Positions 24,604-34,771 are shown, numbered from the stretch's first letter. The stretch is DNA of 64,000 nt from Culturomica massiliensis (GCF_900091655.1 NZ_LT594621.1:2686532-2750531); one strand, 5' to 3'. Notes: generated from the letters alone by a model not told the origin. A program made the numbers and translations.

Positions 24604-24683
24604 TAGCACTCGGGGACGGGGATAAAGTGCTATAAAAGTTAAATAGCACTTTATCCCCGTCCCCGGGTGCTACCCGGGTGCTA
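24604..24683. repeat. Palindromic GGGGACGGGG repeat, complete two-armed copy with doubled head
   Basis: Arms 24611-24632 and 24644-24665 are perfect 22-base reverse complements around an 11-base loop. The pairing continues outward through tagcact/ggtgcta with one mismatch, and the head motif is then repeated (cccgggtgctac). It has the same architecture as 1732-1793, including the 11-base loop, but a different loop sequence. It lies about 40 bases from the 3' end of the M3 peptidase gene. Confidence 0.9.
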
Positions 24684-24723
24684 CAGAATTCAATCAAAAC
24701 CGCAAATCGATTGTTCTTCTCCT

Positions 24724-26835
24724 TTACTTCAATCCTCTGTTCTTCAGCAAAGGCTCTACACCCGGTTCTGCTCCACGGAAATTGGTATACATAACCATCG
24801 CATCGTCAATACCACCAGGTGTAAGGACATATTTTCTGAACTTAGCGGCTGTCTCCGGATCAAAGATATTGCCAGTCTCGACAAAAGCCTGATAAGCATC
24901 TGCATCCAGAACTTCTGCCCACATATAGCTATAATAGCCGGCCGTATAGCCACCTCCCATCGTATGATTGAAATAAGTGGTCCGGTAACGGGGCGGAATC
25001 TGCCTCAATGCACCTAAGCGTTTCATGCTGGCGGCTTCAAATTTTTCTACATCAAAATCTGCCGGAATCTCCTTCAATACATGATAATCCATATCCAGAA
25101 CAGAAGCCTGAACATATTCTGCCGTTGCAAACCCTTGTCCGTATTTCCCACTCTTTTCAAGTTTCCCGATCAATTCCTTCGGCATCATTTCTCCGGTCTG
25201 ATAATGTTTAGCATATACATTCAACACCTCCGGCTCAAATGCCCAATGTTCCATTATCTGAGAAGGTAATTCCACGAAATCACGCGGTACGCCCGAAACT
25301 CCGTAATAATGAACATCTTTAAACAGGTTATGTAAGGCATGACCGAACTCATGAAACATCGTCGAAGCTTCATCAGGACTTAACAAAGCCGGTTGGCCTC
25401 CCGAAGGTTTTGTGAAATTACAAACAATCGTCACAACCGGTGCAACACGCACGGAATCTTTATAAGTCTGGGAACGATATGTACCACACCAGGCTCCGCC
25501 CCGCTTACTGGCACGCGGAAAGTAATCCATATACAAAACGCCCAGGTGCGTACCGTCGGTATCTTTACATTCGAAAGCAATAGCTTCCTCATGCGGTTTA
25601 GGCATATCTTTCAATTCCGTAAAAGTAATACCGTACAGTTTATTGGCAACATAAAACATCCCTTCCCGTACATTTTCCAATTTAAGATAAGGCCGAAGCT
25701 GATTTTCATCGATATCAAACTTTTCCTTCATGACCTTCTCATTGTAATAACGCCAGTCCCAACCTTGCAGCTCGTCTTTTACCCCCTCTTTTTTCATTGC
25801 AATTTTCAAATCGCCGGCCTCTTCCTTCGCTTTACGCAAAGCCGGTTCCCAAACCTGATTCAGCAAACGGTAAACATTCGCCTCGTTTTTAGCCATCCGG
25901 TCCTCCAATACAAAAGCAGCGTAATCGTCATACCCCATCAATTTCGCTTTTTCCAGACGAAGACTTACTAATTTCTTTACAACTTCTTTATTATCAGATT
26001 CATTGTTGTTATTTCCCCGATTTATATAAGCCTTGAAAATTTTCTCCCTCAACGGTCTCCGTTCTGAAAATTGCAAAAAAGGCATAATGCTGGGATTGTG
26101 CAAAGTAAACACCCACTTTCCTTCCAAGCCTGCCACCTTCGCTGCATCAGCAGCAGTTGCAATCAGAGAAGCCGGTAAACCGGCCAAATCTTCCTGATTG
26201 TCGATAACCAATTGAAAGGCATTCGTCTCTTTCAGCATATTCTGCCCGAACGTCAGTTGCAACAATGAAATTTCACTGTTCAATGCTCTCAGCCTCTCTT
26301 GTTTTTCCGGAGAAAGATTAGCCCCGCCACGCACAAAACTTTTATACGTATCTTCCAATAAAGCCGTCTGTTCTTTATCCAAATTGAAATCTTTCTGACG
26401 TTCATACACCTCTTTTACCCGGGCAAACAAGCGCGGATTCAGTTTAATATCGTCCCGGTGCTTCGACAACAGCGGAGCCAACTCTTTACTCAATGCCTGC
26501 ATTTCTTCCGAAGTATTGGCACTATTTAAACCATAAAATACAGAACTGACTTTACTTAACAAACGTCCACTCTGATCCAAAGCTACAATGGTATTTTCAA
26601 AATCAGGCATTGAACGCTGATTCAATAAAGCATCAATTTCCTGCTTCTGTTCTTCCATTCCTTTCAGAAAAGCCGGTTTATAATGCTCTATTTTAATCTT
26701 ATCAAAAGGAGGGACTCCGAACGGAGTCGTATACTCCGCAAAAAAAGGATTTTCCGATGACTTAGCATCTTTTCCGGGGCTGTTACAGGCTCCTAATACC
26801 ATAACAAGTCCCGCCATAATTAACATTCTTTTCAT
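24724..26835 (-). CDS. dcp: M3-family peptidyl-dipeptidase (Dcp-like), lipoprotein
   Basis: A 703-residue zinc metallopeptidase that trims dipeptides from the C-terminus of short peptides. The zinc motif HEFGH is at residues 495-499 (TMFHEFGHALHNLF), with the distal Glu expected about 25 residues on, in the region of RDFVELPSQIMEHWAFEPEV. The N-terminus has a lipobox (LVMVLGAC), predicting export and lipid anchoring, common for Dcp in Bacteroidetes. The N-terminal helical half (KGMEEQKQEIDALLN, DFENTIVALDQSGRLL) matches M3A enzymes. It is a full-length single gene, divergent from the TPR gene to its right with about 210 bases between them. Confidence 0.92.
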   Translation of the reverse strand: MKRMLIMAGLVMVLGACNSPGKDAKSSENPFFAEYTTPFGVPPFDKIKIEHYKPAFLKGMEEQKQEIDALLNQRSMPDFENTIVALDQSGRLLSKVSSVFYGLNSANTSEEMQALSKELAPLLSKHRDDIKLNPRLFARVKEVYERQKDFNLDKEQTALLEDTYKSFVRGGANLSPEKQERLRALNSEISLLQLTFGQNMLKETNAFQLVIDNQEDLAGLPASLIATAADAAKVAGLEGKWVFTLHNPSIMPFLQFSERRPLREKIFKAYINRGNNNNESDNKEVVKKLVSLRLEKAKLMGYDDYAAFVLEDRMAKNEANVYRLLNQVWEPALRKAKEEAGDLKIAMKKEGVKDELQGWDWRYYNEKVMKEKFDIDENQLRPYLKLENVREGMFYVANKLYGITFTELKDMPKPHEEAIAFECKDTDGTHLGVLYMDYFPRASKRGGAWCGTYRSQTYKDSVRVAPVVTIVCNFTKPSGGQPALLSPDEASTMFHEFGHALHNLFKDVHYYGVSGVPRDFVELPSQIMEHWAFEPEVLNVYAKHYQTGEMMPKELIGKLEKSGKYGQGFATAEYVQASVLDMDYHVLKEIPADFDVEKFEAASMKRLGALRQIPPRYRTTYFNHTMGGGYTAGYYSYMWAEVLDADAYQAFVETGNIFDPETAAKFRKYVLTPGGIDDAMVMYTNFRGAEPGVEPLLKNRGLK

Positions 26836-27046
26836 ATATCAACGTTTAATTTAAAATTCACCGGGGATAAAGATAACAAATCGGGCAACGACTTCCTTCA
26901 TATACACTTGCTTTTTTAATCAGCTTTTTGTTATTTTGCCGTTTATATAAATGAGTGTACAAAAGGTTTAGCGGTTTTCATGCAATTCATTCCGATAATC
27001 CGATTCCTTTTTTCGACTCTGAAAATAAACAAAATAGTGAACAATA

Positions 27047-27997
27047 ATGGGTATTTTCAAATCACTTTTCGGTCGTGAGGCAGAACAACCGGAAGAGGCT
27101 CAGGACAAAAACCAAGAACGGAATTTCGATATTCTCAAATATGACGGATTAAAAGCGATGAAAATCGGTAAAACAGGCTATGCCATCCGTTGTTTTACCG
27201 AAGCCCTTGCCATCCGGGAAGAATTTGAAACCTTGAATTACCTGGCACTGGTTTATATTCAGGAAAACGATACGACAGAAGCCATCGATATATACACCCG
27301 GATGGTAAAAATTGATCCGGAACACACAGATACATTCTTAAACCGGGCCCAGCTATATCTCCGGGAACAACAACCGGAAGCCGTTATCGCTGACTGCGAA
27401 TATGTACTTAGCAAAAACCCGGCAGAATTCAGAGCTTATTTTTTCATGGCAAAAGCCCGGCAAATGATGCAACAACAGCAAGAAGCAATTGATGATCTGA
27501 ATAAAGCAGCCGGTATCAAAAGTGACTTCATGGAATTATTTCTATTACGTTCTTCCATTTGGATGGAACTCAAAGAATATGAAAACGCCTTAAACGACAC
27601 AAATACAGCCATTTCCATTTCATCCGAAGAAGAAAGTACCTACCTGCAAAGAGCTGCGATCTATGAAGCACTTGGAAATACAGAAGCTGCTTTACAAGAT
27701 TATGCCACTGTCGTGGAATTAAATCCTTTCCACGAACAGGCCTATCTGGAAACCGGACGTATTTTGCTGGACCGGCATCTGATCGACGAAACAATCCGGC
27801 ATTTTGACGAAGCGATTGAAAACAAACCTGATTTCGGACGAGCCTACACCGCCAGAGGCCGGGCAAAAGAACTGAAAGGCGACATGGAAGGAGCACAGGA
27901 AGACCTCCAAACCGGTGCCGAACTGTCCGAGGGAAACGATGAAATTGAAAAACAACCTGTTAACTTCAATGACATGTACGCCAACCGGCCTTTATAA
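27047..27997 (+). CDS. Tetratricopeptide-repeat protein
   Basis: A 316-residue soluble protein without a signal peptide. From about residue 30 to 300 the 34-residue TPR pattern repeats seven to eight times, for example AIRCFTEALAIREEFETLNY, ALNDTNTAISISSEEESTYL and TIRHFDEAIENKPDFGRAYT. TPRs are protein-binding scaffolds; no catalytic domain is attached and the partner is unknown. An N-terminal acidic segment (GREAEQPEEAQDKN) precedes the repeats. It converges with the permease gene, ending 7 bases from that gene's stop, so the two genes share a very tight 3' junction with no room for separate terminators. Confidence 0.9.
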   Translation: MGIFKSLFGREAEQPEEAQDKNQERNFDILKYDGLKAMKIGKTGYAIRCFTEALAIREEFETLNYLALVYIQENDTTEAIDIYTRMVKIDPEHTDTFLNRAQLYLREQQPEAVIADCEYVLSKNPAEFRAYFFMAKARQMMQQQQEAIDDLNKAAGIKSDFMELFLLRSSIWMELKEYENALNDTNTAISISSEEESTYLQRAAIYEALGNTEAALQDYATVVELNPFHEQAYLETGRILLDRHLIDETIRHFDEAIENKPDFGRAYTARGRAKELKGDMEGAQEDLQTGAELSEGNDEIEKQPVNFNDMYANRPL

Positions 27998-28004
27998 AGC
28001 AATT

Positions 28005-30374
28005 TTACAACTCCTTCAAACACTCTACGGGATTTAGGGTTACTATTTTTCGGATTTGCCAGGTAACGACAAGACAGACAAAGGTCAGACAGCAGAGTGC
28101 TACCAGGATGAAAAAATACCAATTCAGTTCAATCCGGCAAGCGAATTTTTCCAACCAGGAGCTGATGAGATAATACCCTAACGGAATACTAAAAAGGCAA
28201 GCCCACAATGTCAACACCACAAAATCCCGGTTAAGTTGTCTTTGAATAGCCCATTCCGAACCACCGTTGATCTTCCGCAGAGCCACCTCCTTCTTGCGGC
28301 TGGCGACAAAAAACACGGAAAAGGCAAATATACCGAGCCCCCCGATAAATATAGCGATCACGGCTACGATATTGATCAAACGCATAAAAGCTTCTTCTTT
28401 CCCATAAAGTCGTGCATAATCGTACACATAATAGCAGGTAAGATTATTTTCATGCAAAAATTGGAGCACTTCCGTTTTTTTCAACGGCATATAACAAATT
28501 GTCGTTATATCATTGTTCATAAATCCATGGCTATAAGAGCCTTTACTATAACTGATCACTAAAGGATCAATCTCTTTATACAAGGGATGAGCATAAAAAT
28601 CTTTAACAATACCGATAATTTTAAAATTTGAAAACGGCTCATCGTCAAAAGTCCTGCCCCTGAATAGGGTACCAACAGCCTGTTTCAGTCCGGATTTTCG
28701 AACAAATTGCTGATTGACAAGCAAAGGAATAACCCCTGTATTTTGCGGATCTGTTGCCGGATCGAAGTTTTTACCTTCCAGCAACTGTATCCGGTAGGTA
28801 CTTAAATAATCAGCATCTCCACTGATAATTTCGGCTTTTTCCGGCATAAGTCCGTTATCAAACTGACAGGTCAATTTTAAAAAAGAAGGCTCTTCCATAG
28901 GCAAGGGAGTGCTCCCCGAGGTTACGGACAAAATATCCGGATTACCCGATAACGTAGCTTTGATAACTTCATTACTACCGGAGACACTCAATACATTTTC
29001 GACACTGTAGCCTAAATCTTTGTTTTTAAGAAAACCGATTTGTCGATTAACAATCGTAGCCGTAACAAACAATAAAGAAAATATGGCCACGGAAACAAAA
29101 GCCAAAACCTTCCGCAAATCAAATACGGAAACTTTCTTATCAACAGATTCTTTTATTCCACCGGTATTTAACCTATTCAGAAAATAATAACTCAAAGAAA
29201 CGCTAATAAAAACAATAAATACACATAATATGCCAATAAAGCAAAAAACACTTGCGACACTGAACGGGAAAGAATAGTGAAATCCCGGTGTAATTACTTC
29301 CTGAAAAGCCGGAAAAAGCCACCTGGCTAAACAAATTCCGATAATTCCCGAAAGCACGAAATACACCGTTGTCTCTACCAGAAAATGAATCCATACACTC
29401 TTATTATCAGCACCATAACAACGTTGAATGGCAAACATTCTCAAATTATGTTGGCTCTGTACGACTTTGATCATGACGTAATTACAAGACGAAAGAAAAA
29501 ATATGAGCAAGGTAATCCCGACAAGCAAACGGGTAAGAAACAGTGAACCCTGAGGTGCTTTATAATCACTGCTGTATTCAACATTCTCTCCGTGGTAATA
29601 AACACTACCGAGGGATTGAAGCCTGAATTGGTATTCTGTTTCCGGCTGGACGACTGCATAAAATTTTTTAATATCCTCTTCTATCGTCTGAATGGAATTT
29701 TTCGGACTTAACTGTACATAAGTAAGAGACAAAAAATTATTGTTCCAGTCCGTAAATTGTTCCGTATAACGATAATCCAATACAATATCCGTTTGTAATG
29801 TCGACCAGGCAGGAATATTCCGCATAACAGCGACCACCTGGTAAGGAATAGGCTTGGGAAACCACATATCCGAACGGACATAAACATTTTGTCCGACAGG
29901 ATCCGTATCCTTAAAGTATTTTTGGGCCGCTCTTTCCGAAATCACAGCCCATCGAAAAGGCAGATTTTGAGAAAATACCCCATGCACCAACGGAAAAGTA
30001 AAAACACTGAAAAAAGCAGAATCAGCATGAAAACATGTTTCTACTGCATTAAAATCGGCCATCCCTTCCGTCTTTATTTCCATTGATTGCGGCCAAATAC
30101 GAACAAAATCCTCAATCCCGCTGATTTGTCTCAAAACCGAGGGAGCCAGCAACCCACAATGCTCGCTGCTATAGGTATCGTCAGATTTTTCCTTGCCCAA
30201 TATACGATAAATATTCTCACCATTCCGATGGAATTCATCCGTCTGTACTTCTTTTACAACAAAGCTATAGACAAGGAGACTAATTGCTATCGCAACGCTT
30301 AATCCCATCAGGTTTATAAAAATATACAACCTGTTTCGCGACAATTGCCGGGTAATAATCGTGAACAATCTCAT
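28005..30374 (-). CDS. MacB/FtsX-type ABC transporter permease
   Basis: A 789-residue inner-membrane protein with the double-FtsX layout common in Bacteroidetes. A first membrane helix (about 17-38) precedes a periplasmic MacB-like domain, three helices follow at about 280-410, then a second helix/periplasmic/three-helix unit (about 425-789). The motifs FFLSSCNYVMIK, GYSVENVLSVSG and VASRKKEVALRKINGGSEWA, the latter the cytoplasmic coupling loop, are typical. Such proteins act with an ABC ATPase in mechanotransmission or export of lipoproteins and peptides. No ATPase gene is adjacent, so its partner must be encoded elsewhere. Substrate unknown. Confidence 0.9.
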   Translation of the reverse strand: MRLFTIITRQLSRNRLYIFINLMGLSVAIAISLLVYSFVVKEVQTDEFHRNGENIYRILGKEKSDDTYSSEHCGLLAPSVLRQISGIEDFVRIWPQSMEIKTEGMADFNAVETCFHADSAFFSVFTFPLVHGVFSQNLPFRWAVISERAAQKYFKDTDPVGQNVYVRSDMWFPKPIPYQVVAVMRNIPAWSTLQTDIVLDYRYTEQFTDWNNNFLSLTYVQLSPKNSIQTIEEDIKKFYAVVQPETEYQFRLQSLGSVYYHGENVEYSSDYKAPQGSLFLTRLLVGITLLIFFLSSCNYVMIKVVQSQHNLRMFAIQRCYGADNKSVWIHFLVETTVYFVLSGIIGICLARWLFPAFQEVITPGFHYSFPFSVASVFCFIGILCVFIVFISVSLSYYFLNRLNTGGIKESVDKKVSVFDLRKVLAFVSVAIFSLLFVTATIVNRQIGFLKNKDLGYSVENVLSVSGSNEVIKATLSGNPDILSVTSGSTPLPMEEPSFLKLTCQFDNGLMPEKAEIISGDADYLSTYRIQLLEGKNFDPATDPQNTGVIPLLVNQQFVRKSGLKQAVGTLFRGRTFDDEPFSNFKIIGIVKDFYAHPLYKEIDPLVISYSKGSYSHGFMNNDITTICYMPLKKTEVLQFLHENNLTCYYVYDYARLYGKEEAFMRLINIVAVIAIFIGGLGIFAFSVFFVASRKKEVALRKINGGSEWAIQRQLNRDFVVLTLWACLFSIPLGYYLISSWLEKFACRIELNWYFFILVALCCLTFVCLVVTWQIRKIVTLNPVECLKEL

Positions 30375-30599
30375 ACATCCGAATCATTTGTATACATAAA
30401 TTAACAAAACATATGCCATTTTAATAAACTGCTGTATATAAGAATATTACATACACATAATCCTTTAAACTTGTAAAAGAAATAGACACTTATTGTCTCA
30501 TTATTAGACAAATGCACAAAACAGATATTCCAATCAGAGATATCCATCCAAGCCTCAACTGTAGATTCAATATTTCAATTTCCGACTCTGTCCATTGTA

Positions 30600-31007
30600 T
30601 TATTTTTCTTTTTTCTCCGGATCTACCCGGTCCAAATGAAACTCCAGTGCTTTGACAGAGATAAGCAATTCTTTCACCGATAATCCGAGTGAAATAACCA
30701 AAAGCAATAATGCCACTCCGAAAATATAGACGGCAGCCATTTGCCAGCCAACGTAAATAAAAAGCGTACACACGACACAAAGTAATAAACTCATCACTCC
30801 GAAAATTTGCATAGAACGGGTAATATAGAGCCTTTTTCTCAAATTATCGATCTGTCTTTGAGTGATAGGTGTCGGATTATTTTCATGCTCATTTTTCAAA
30901 TTACGGATCACCGAGGCATAGGCCAGAAAGCGGTTTGTATAGGCCAGCATAATCAAGGATATGGCCGAGAACAATATCGAAGGAGTTGTTAATGTCAAAT
31001 CTTCCAT
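30600..31007 (-). CDS. DUF2721 family membrane protein
   Basis: A 135-residue protein with membrane helices at about 8-27, 68-88 and 92-115. The layout TTPSILFSAISLIMLAYTNR, then LRKRLYITRSMQIFGVMSLLLC, then ISLGLSVKELLISVKAL, matches DUF2721. The function of this family is unknown. It has a charged C-terminus (VDPEKKEK). A smaller ORF overlapping it in another frame is a shadow. Nothing in the neighbourhood suggests a partner, and it appears to be transcribed alone. Confidence 0.85.
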   Translation of the reverse strand: MEDLTLTTPSILFSAISLIMLAYTNRFLAYASVIRNLKNEHENNPTPITQRQIDNLRKRLYITRSMQIFGVMSLLLCVVCTLFIYVGWQMAAVYIFGVALLLLVISLGLSVKELLISVKALEFHLDRVDPEKKEK

Positions 31008-31351
31008 AATTTCAACTTTTTTAAATAGAAAACAACGTTCATAAAAGCAGACGCAAGGCGAAAACCACTTTTTAAAATATACGTATGTAAATTAAGCTTG
31101 TTTATTTTTTATTTCAAAAATAAAAAAACAAATCATCGGTTCCGGCATCCAATCGTAAATCAAAATCTTCTAAAGACCAGCGTATATGGTCTATTAAAAT
31201 CTAAAATCAAATCCGCGGAATCAACAAAATCTGCAGGCCAGCAAAACCGTAAATCAAAATAAAGCCTCAGTCAATCGTAACATATATGTCACTCATTTTT
31301 AACGCATTCTTCATAAAAACGGATTTATTTTGTATAAGTAAAAAAAGAACT
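31008..31351. other. AT-rich gap upstream of the phosphoesterase gene
   Basis: No gene in about 340 bases. It contains degenerate pieces of the aatcc...atctgc type, similar to the inverted repeat at 52122-52166. A near-consensus -7 box (TTATTTTG, about 31326-31333) lies about 20 bases before the ATG of the next gene. Confidence 0.4.
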
Positions 31352-32137
31352 ATGAACGACAGATTAAAAGTTTCAACAGTAGTTATCTCGGATGTACATT
31401 TGGGTTCTGAACATTCAAAAGTAGACGAACTTACTCGTTTTTTGAAAAGTGTTGATTGCGATAAACTTATCCTGAACGGAGATATTATCGACGGTTGGAA
31501 ACTACAAAAGAATCCTTTCGGCCGTTGGAAAAAAAGTTATACCGATCTGATCAAAGTCATCATGAAAATGATGGAAAACCATCGGACACAGGTTATTTAT
31601 GTAAGGGGAAACCACGATGACTTCCTTGACAAATTAGTACCGTTAATACTCCCCAACATCTCTATTGTCAGCGACTATGTCCATGTATCTAAGGGGAAAC
31701 GCTATTATGTTACACACGGTGATATCTTCGATACCATCACATCCCATATGATCTGGCTGGCGAAACTCGGTGATTACGGTTACTCATTCCTGCTGTGGTT
31801 GAATAAAATACTGAATAACTATCGCCGCCGGCATGGTAAGCCTTACTACTCCTTCTCCCAACGTATCAAACACAAAGTAAAATCAGCCGTATCCTACATT
31901 TCAGATTTTGAAAAAGAACTGGTACAGATTGCAGCAAACCGCCACTTTGACGGTATCATCTGCGGGCACATCCATCAACCGGCCGATACCTGGTACGAAA
32001 AAGTACATTACCTGAATTCGGGTGACTGGGTAGAATCACTCAGTGCACTCGTCGAGTATCCGGACGGCCGTTGGGAAGTATACGATTACAATAAAGATGA
32101 AAAAATGCAGGAAAAAACATTAAAAATAGCCGTATAG
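31352..32137 (+). CDS. LpxH-like calcineurin-type metallophosphoesterase
   Basis: A 261-residue enzyme of the UDP-2,3-diacylglucosamine diphosphatase type, which makes lipid X for lipid A in the cytoplasm at the inner membrane. All dinuclear-metal motifs are present in order: SDVHLGS (DxH), NGDIIDGWK (GDxxD), RGNHDD (GNHD), THGDIFD and CGHIHQP (GHxH). I chose the ATG at 31352, since the longer frame adds 22 residues before the first beta strand with no family support. The glycosyltransferase gene follows 23 bases later, suggesting an envelope operon. The exact substrate is inferred from family resemblance. Confidence 0.88.
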   Translation: MNDRLKVSTVVISDVHLGSEHSKVDELTRFLKSVDCDKLILNGDIIDGWKLQKNPFGRWKKSYTDLIKVIMKMMENHRTQVIYVRGNHDDFLDKLVPLILPNISIVSDYVHVSKGKRYYVTHGDIFDTITSHMIWLAKLGDYGYSFLLWLNKILNNYRRRHGKPYYSFSQRIKHKVKSAVSYISDFEKELVQIAANRHFDGIICGHIHQPADTWYEKVHYLNSGDWVESLSALVEYPDGRWEVYDYNKDEKMQEKTLKIAV

Positions 32138-32160
32138 AGCCAACATTCAATATCCGATCC

Positions 32161-33321
32161 ATGCGTTTTATTTTCACAATTCAGGGAGAAGGCCGGGGAC
32201 ACTTTACCCAAGCGATAACATTAGAACAAATCTTAAGACAGCAAGGTGACGAGGTCGTTGCGATACTTGTCGGCAAAAGCAGCCGCCGTGAAATACCTTC
32301 CTTCTTCACAACCAAAGTAAAAGCGCCTGTATACAGTTTCGAAAGTCCGAATTTTTTACCGACACCACTGAATAAACGTTCACCACTGTTGAAAAGTGTG
32401 GCTTTCAATCTGAAAAAACTACCTGCTTTCAGGCAAAGTATCGGTTTCATAGACCGAAAAATCAAGGAGCTGCAACCGGATATGGTCATTAATTTTTATG
32501 AATTAATGACAGGACTGACATACCTGTTCAGACATCCTGAAACTCCAATGGTTTGCATTGGTCATCAATACCTTTTTCTTCATAAAGACTTTGTATTTCC
32601 CCGCAAACCATGGATTCAACTCGCCTCTCTCCGCTTTTTCACCCGCTTAACTGCCATCGGCTCTTCACTCAAACTCGCACTCTCATTCTATAATTTCCCC
32701 GAAGACCCTAAAAAACGAATCATTATCGTACCGCCATTACTACGGGAAGAAGTTCTATCCCGAAAACCGACACGAGGTAATTACATTCACGGCTATCTGC
32801 TCAATAACGGCTACGTGGAAGAAATTGCCGAATGGCACCGGCGCTATCCGCATTATCCTCTCCATTTTTTCTGGGACCGGAAAAATGCTCCCGAAACCCA
32901 GGAGATCGCACCCGGCCTTACCCTTCACCGAATCGACGACAATCTGTTTATCGACTATATGGCCGGATGTAAAGCATTTGCCACCACAGCCGGATTCGAA
33001 TCAGTCTGCGAGGCCCTTTATTTACAAAAACCGGTACTCATGGTTCCTGTACACATCGAGCAGGAATGCAATGCGTTCGATGCAACACGTGCCGGAGCAG
33101 GAATCCGGTCTGATCGTTTCGATCCGGAAACCCTGCTTTCCTATCTGCCTTCCTATCGTCCGAATCCCGTTTTCCGCTCCTGGACACAATCGGCCGGGAT
33201 ACGGATTTATGCAACACTCCTAAAATACAAAAGCAACTCCCGGAAAAAAGTCCCCTTTTACGACCGCTGCATCGGTAAACTAAAATCCATCCTTTCCATC
33301 AAAACCTTAGTGCAAGTATAA
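32161..33321 (+). CDS. GT-B-fold glycosyltransferase, MurG/MJ1255-like
   Basis: A 386-residue glycosyltransferase. The N-terminus IFTIQGEGRGHFTQAITLEQ has the Gly-rich GxGRGH loop typical of MurG-like GT-B enzymes. The C-terminal half contains the nucleotide-sugar site region, TTAGFESVCEALYLQKPVLM then PVHIEQECNA. It resembles the family of monogalactosyldiacylglycerol-synthase-like transferases without an assigned acceptor. Following the LpxH-like gene with a 23-base gap, it probably acts in lipid or envelope glycosylation. No signal peptide is visible; a peripheral inner-membrane location is expected. Confidence 0.85.
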   Translation: MRFIFTIQGEGRGHFTQAITLEQILRQQGDEVVAILVGKSSRREIPSFFTTKVKAPVYSFESPNFLPTPLNKRSPLLKSVAFNLKKLPAFRQSIGFIDRKIKELQPDMVINFYELMTGLTYLFRHPETPMVCIGHQYLFLHKDFVFPRKPWIQLASLRFFTRLTAIGSSLKLALSFYNFPEDPKKRIIIVPPLLREEVLSRKPTRGNYIHGYLLNNGYVEEIAEWHRRYPHYPLHFFWDRKNAPETQEIAPGLTLHRIDDNLFIDYMAGCKAFATTAGFESVCEALYLQKPVLMVPVHIEQECNAFDATRAGAGIRSDRFDPETLLSYLPSYRPNPVFRSWTQSAGIRIYATLLKYKSNSRKKVPFYDRCIGKLKSILSIKTLVQV

Positions 33322-33446
33322 ACGTTTAAGCAACAAAACCATATACCCAGGTTTTAAATTGTAGATTGACGATTTTAGATTACATTTACAATTCCTTCTC
33401 TGGAAGAGAAAAATATAAATCGTAAATTAAAAATAAATATACGGCT

Positions 33447-34343
33447 ATGCTTACGTTTCAACCCATCACACCGGAAATCAGAGAGCTAATCACCACCTAC
33501 ACCCTACCCGGCGAATACCGTGACAACAACTTATCCATTTGCAACCTGTGCTGTTGGCATTTTCTCAACGAAAGCAGTTATACATTGATCGGTAAACAAC
33601 TGGTTATACGCTTCCGCTACCACGACGGCAATTCGATTTATACATTACCTTTCGGAGAAGGAAATACGGCTGAAACGTTAGAAATACTACATACAGAAGC
33701 CCAAAACAACAAACAGCCTCTGATGTTTTTCGGTTCCTCTCCTTATCTTCAAAATGAGCTTGAAAAATATTTTGAACAAAAATTCAAATACCATTACCCG
33801 CGGGATCATGCCGACTATCTTTACATCCGCGAAAACTTAGTCACACTCAGAGGAAAAGACTACCAACCGAAACGCAATCATGCAAACCGTTTCCGTAAAA
33901 AATACGATTATCAATATTTACCGCTGACTCCGGCCATTGTTCCTCATTGCCTGGACCTGGCTGCAAAATGGTGTGAAGAACACGATTGCCAGGACGATCC
34001 CAATTTGCAATACGAACAACAAGCCATGAAATTTGCCATGGAACACTTTGAGACACTGGCCCTTCTAGGGGGAGCCTTATGGGTAGATAATGAAATCGTA
34101 GCTTTTACTTACGGAGCCCCGGTCAATTACGATACATTCTGTGTACACATAGAAAAGGCTGATACAAATTTTGACGGGGCTTACACCGTAATGAATCAGG
34201 AATTTGCTTCCAGAATCCCGGAACAGTTTACTTATATAAACCGGGAAGAAGATTTAGGTATACCCGGTTTAAGAAAGGCCAAACTATCATATTCCCCGGC
34301 GCTTCTATTAAAAAAATGCCGGGCTACACTTATTGAAGAATAA
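33447..34343 (+). CDS. DUF2156 / phosphatidylglycerol lysyltransferase C-terminal-like acyltransferase
   Basis: A 298-residue protein of two GNAT-like halves, as in the C-terminal catalytic part of MprF, which transfers an aminoacyl group from aminoacyl-tRNA to lipids. Visible blocks are ICNLCCWHFLN, YPRDHADYLYIRENLVTLRG, RNHANRFRKKYDYQY and FVHIEKAD-like VHIEKADTNFDGAYTVMNQE, ending INREEDLGIPGLRKAKLSY. There are no membrane helices, so this is the stand-alone soluble version common in Bacteroidetes. Its acceptor is unknown. It follows the glycosyltransferase at about 125 bases and is convergent with the GNAT gene. Confidence 0.85.
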   Translation: MLTFQPITPEIRELITTYTLPGEYRDNNLSICNLCCWHFLNESSYTLIGKQLVIRFRYHDGNSIYTLPFGEGNTAETLEILHTEAQNNKQPLMFFGSSPYLQNELEKYFEQKFKYHYPRDHADYLYIRENLVTLRGKDYQPKRNHANRFRKKYDYQYLPLTPAIVPHCLDLAAKWCEEHDCQDDPNLQYEQQAMKFAMEHFETLALLGGALWVDNEIVAFTYGAPVNYDTFCVHIEKADTNFDGAYTVMNQEFASRIPEQFTYINREEDLGIPGLRKAKLSYSPALLLKKCRATLIEE

Positions 34344-34352
34344 AGCGGAAAC

Positions 34353-34631
34353 TTAAGAAAGTAATAAATCTTCATATTCTTTATGCCGAATCATGAATGT
34401 TTCTGCAAAAGGACAAGAAGGCACTACATTCAGATGACTTTCCCGTGCATATTCCAATGCTTGTTTTACCAATGCCGAGCCGACTCCCTTACCTTCCAGT
34501 TCCATCGGCACAACCGTATGCAGAATATCCATCACGCCGTCGGCAATAACATACTCCAGATAAGCTGTACTTCCCTGTATTTCAACCTCAAACCGGCTTT
34601 TCTTTTGACTATGACCCACCTTATATTTCAT
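34353..34631 (-). CDS. Small GNAT N-acetyltransferase (YidJ/COG2388 type)
   Basis: A 92-residue single-domain acetyltransferase. The acetyl-CoA loop is ELEGKGVGSALVKQALEYAR and the closing strand VPSCPFAETFMIRHKEYEDL carries the Cys characteristic of the COG2388 group. Substrate not known. It ends 9 bases from the stop of the DUF2156 gene, on the opposite strand. Confidence 0.9.
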   Translation of the reverse strand: MKYKVGHSQKKSRFEVEIQGSTAYLEYVIADGVMDILHTVVPMELEGKGVGSALVKQALEYARESHLNVVPSCPFAETFMIRHKEYEDLLLS

Positions 34632-34771
34632 AACTTCAGTTATTAGTAAATAAATCCATCTTATTTATCGAATTCCATCAGAAAATGATAGCGAAATATA
34701 GACAATAAATGTGAAAAACAAAACAAAGAACTATGTTTTAAAAAATAACCTTTATTTTTGCGGAACGACTT

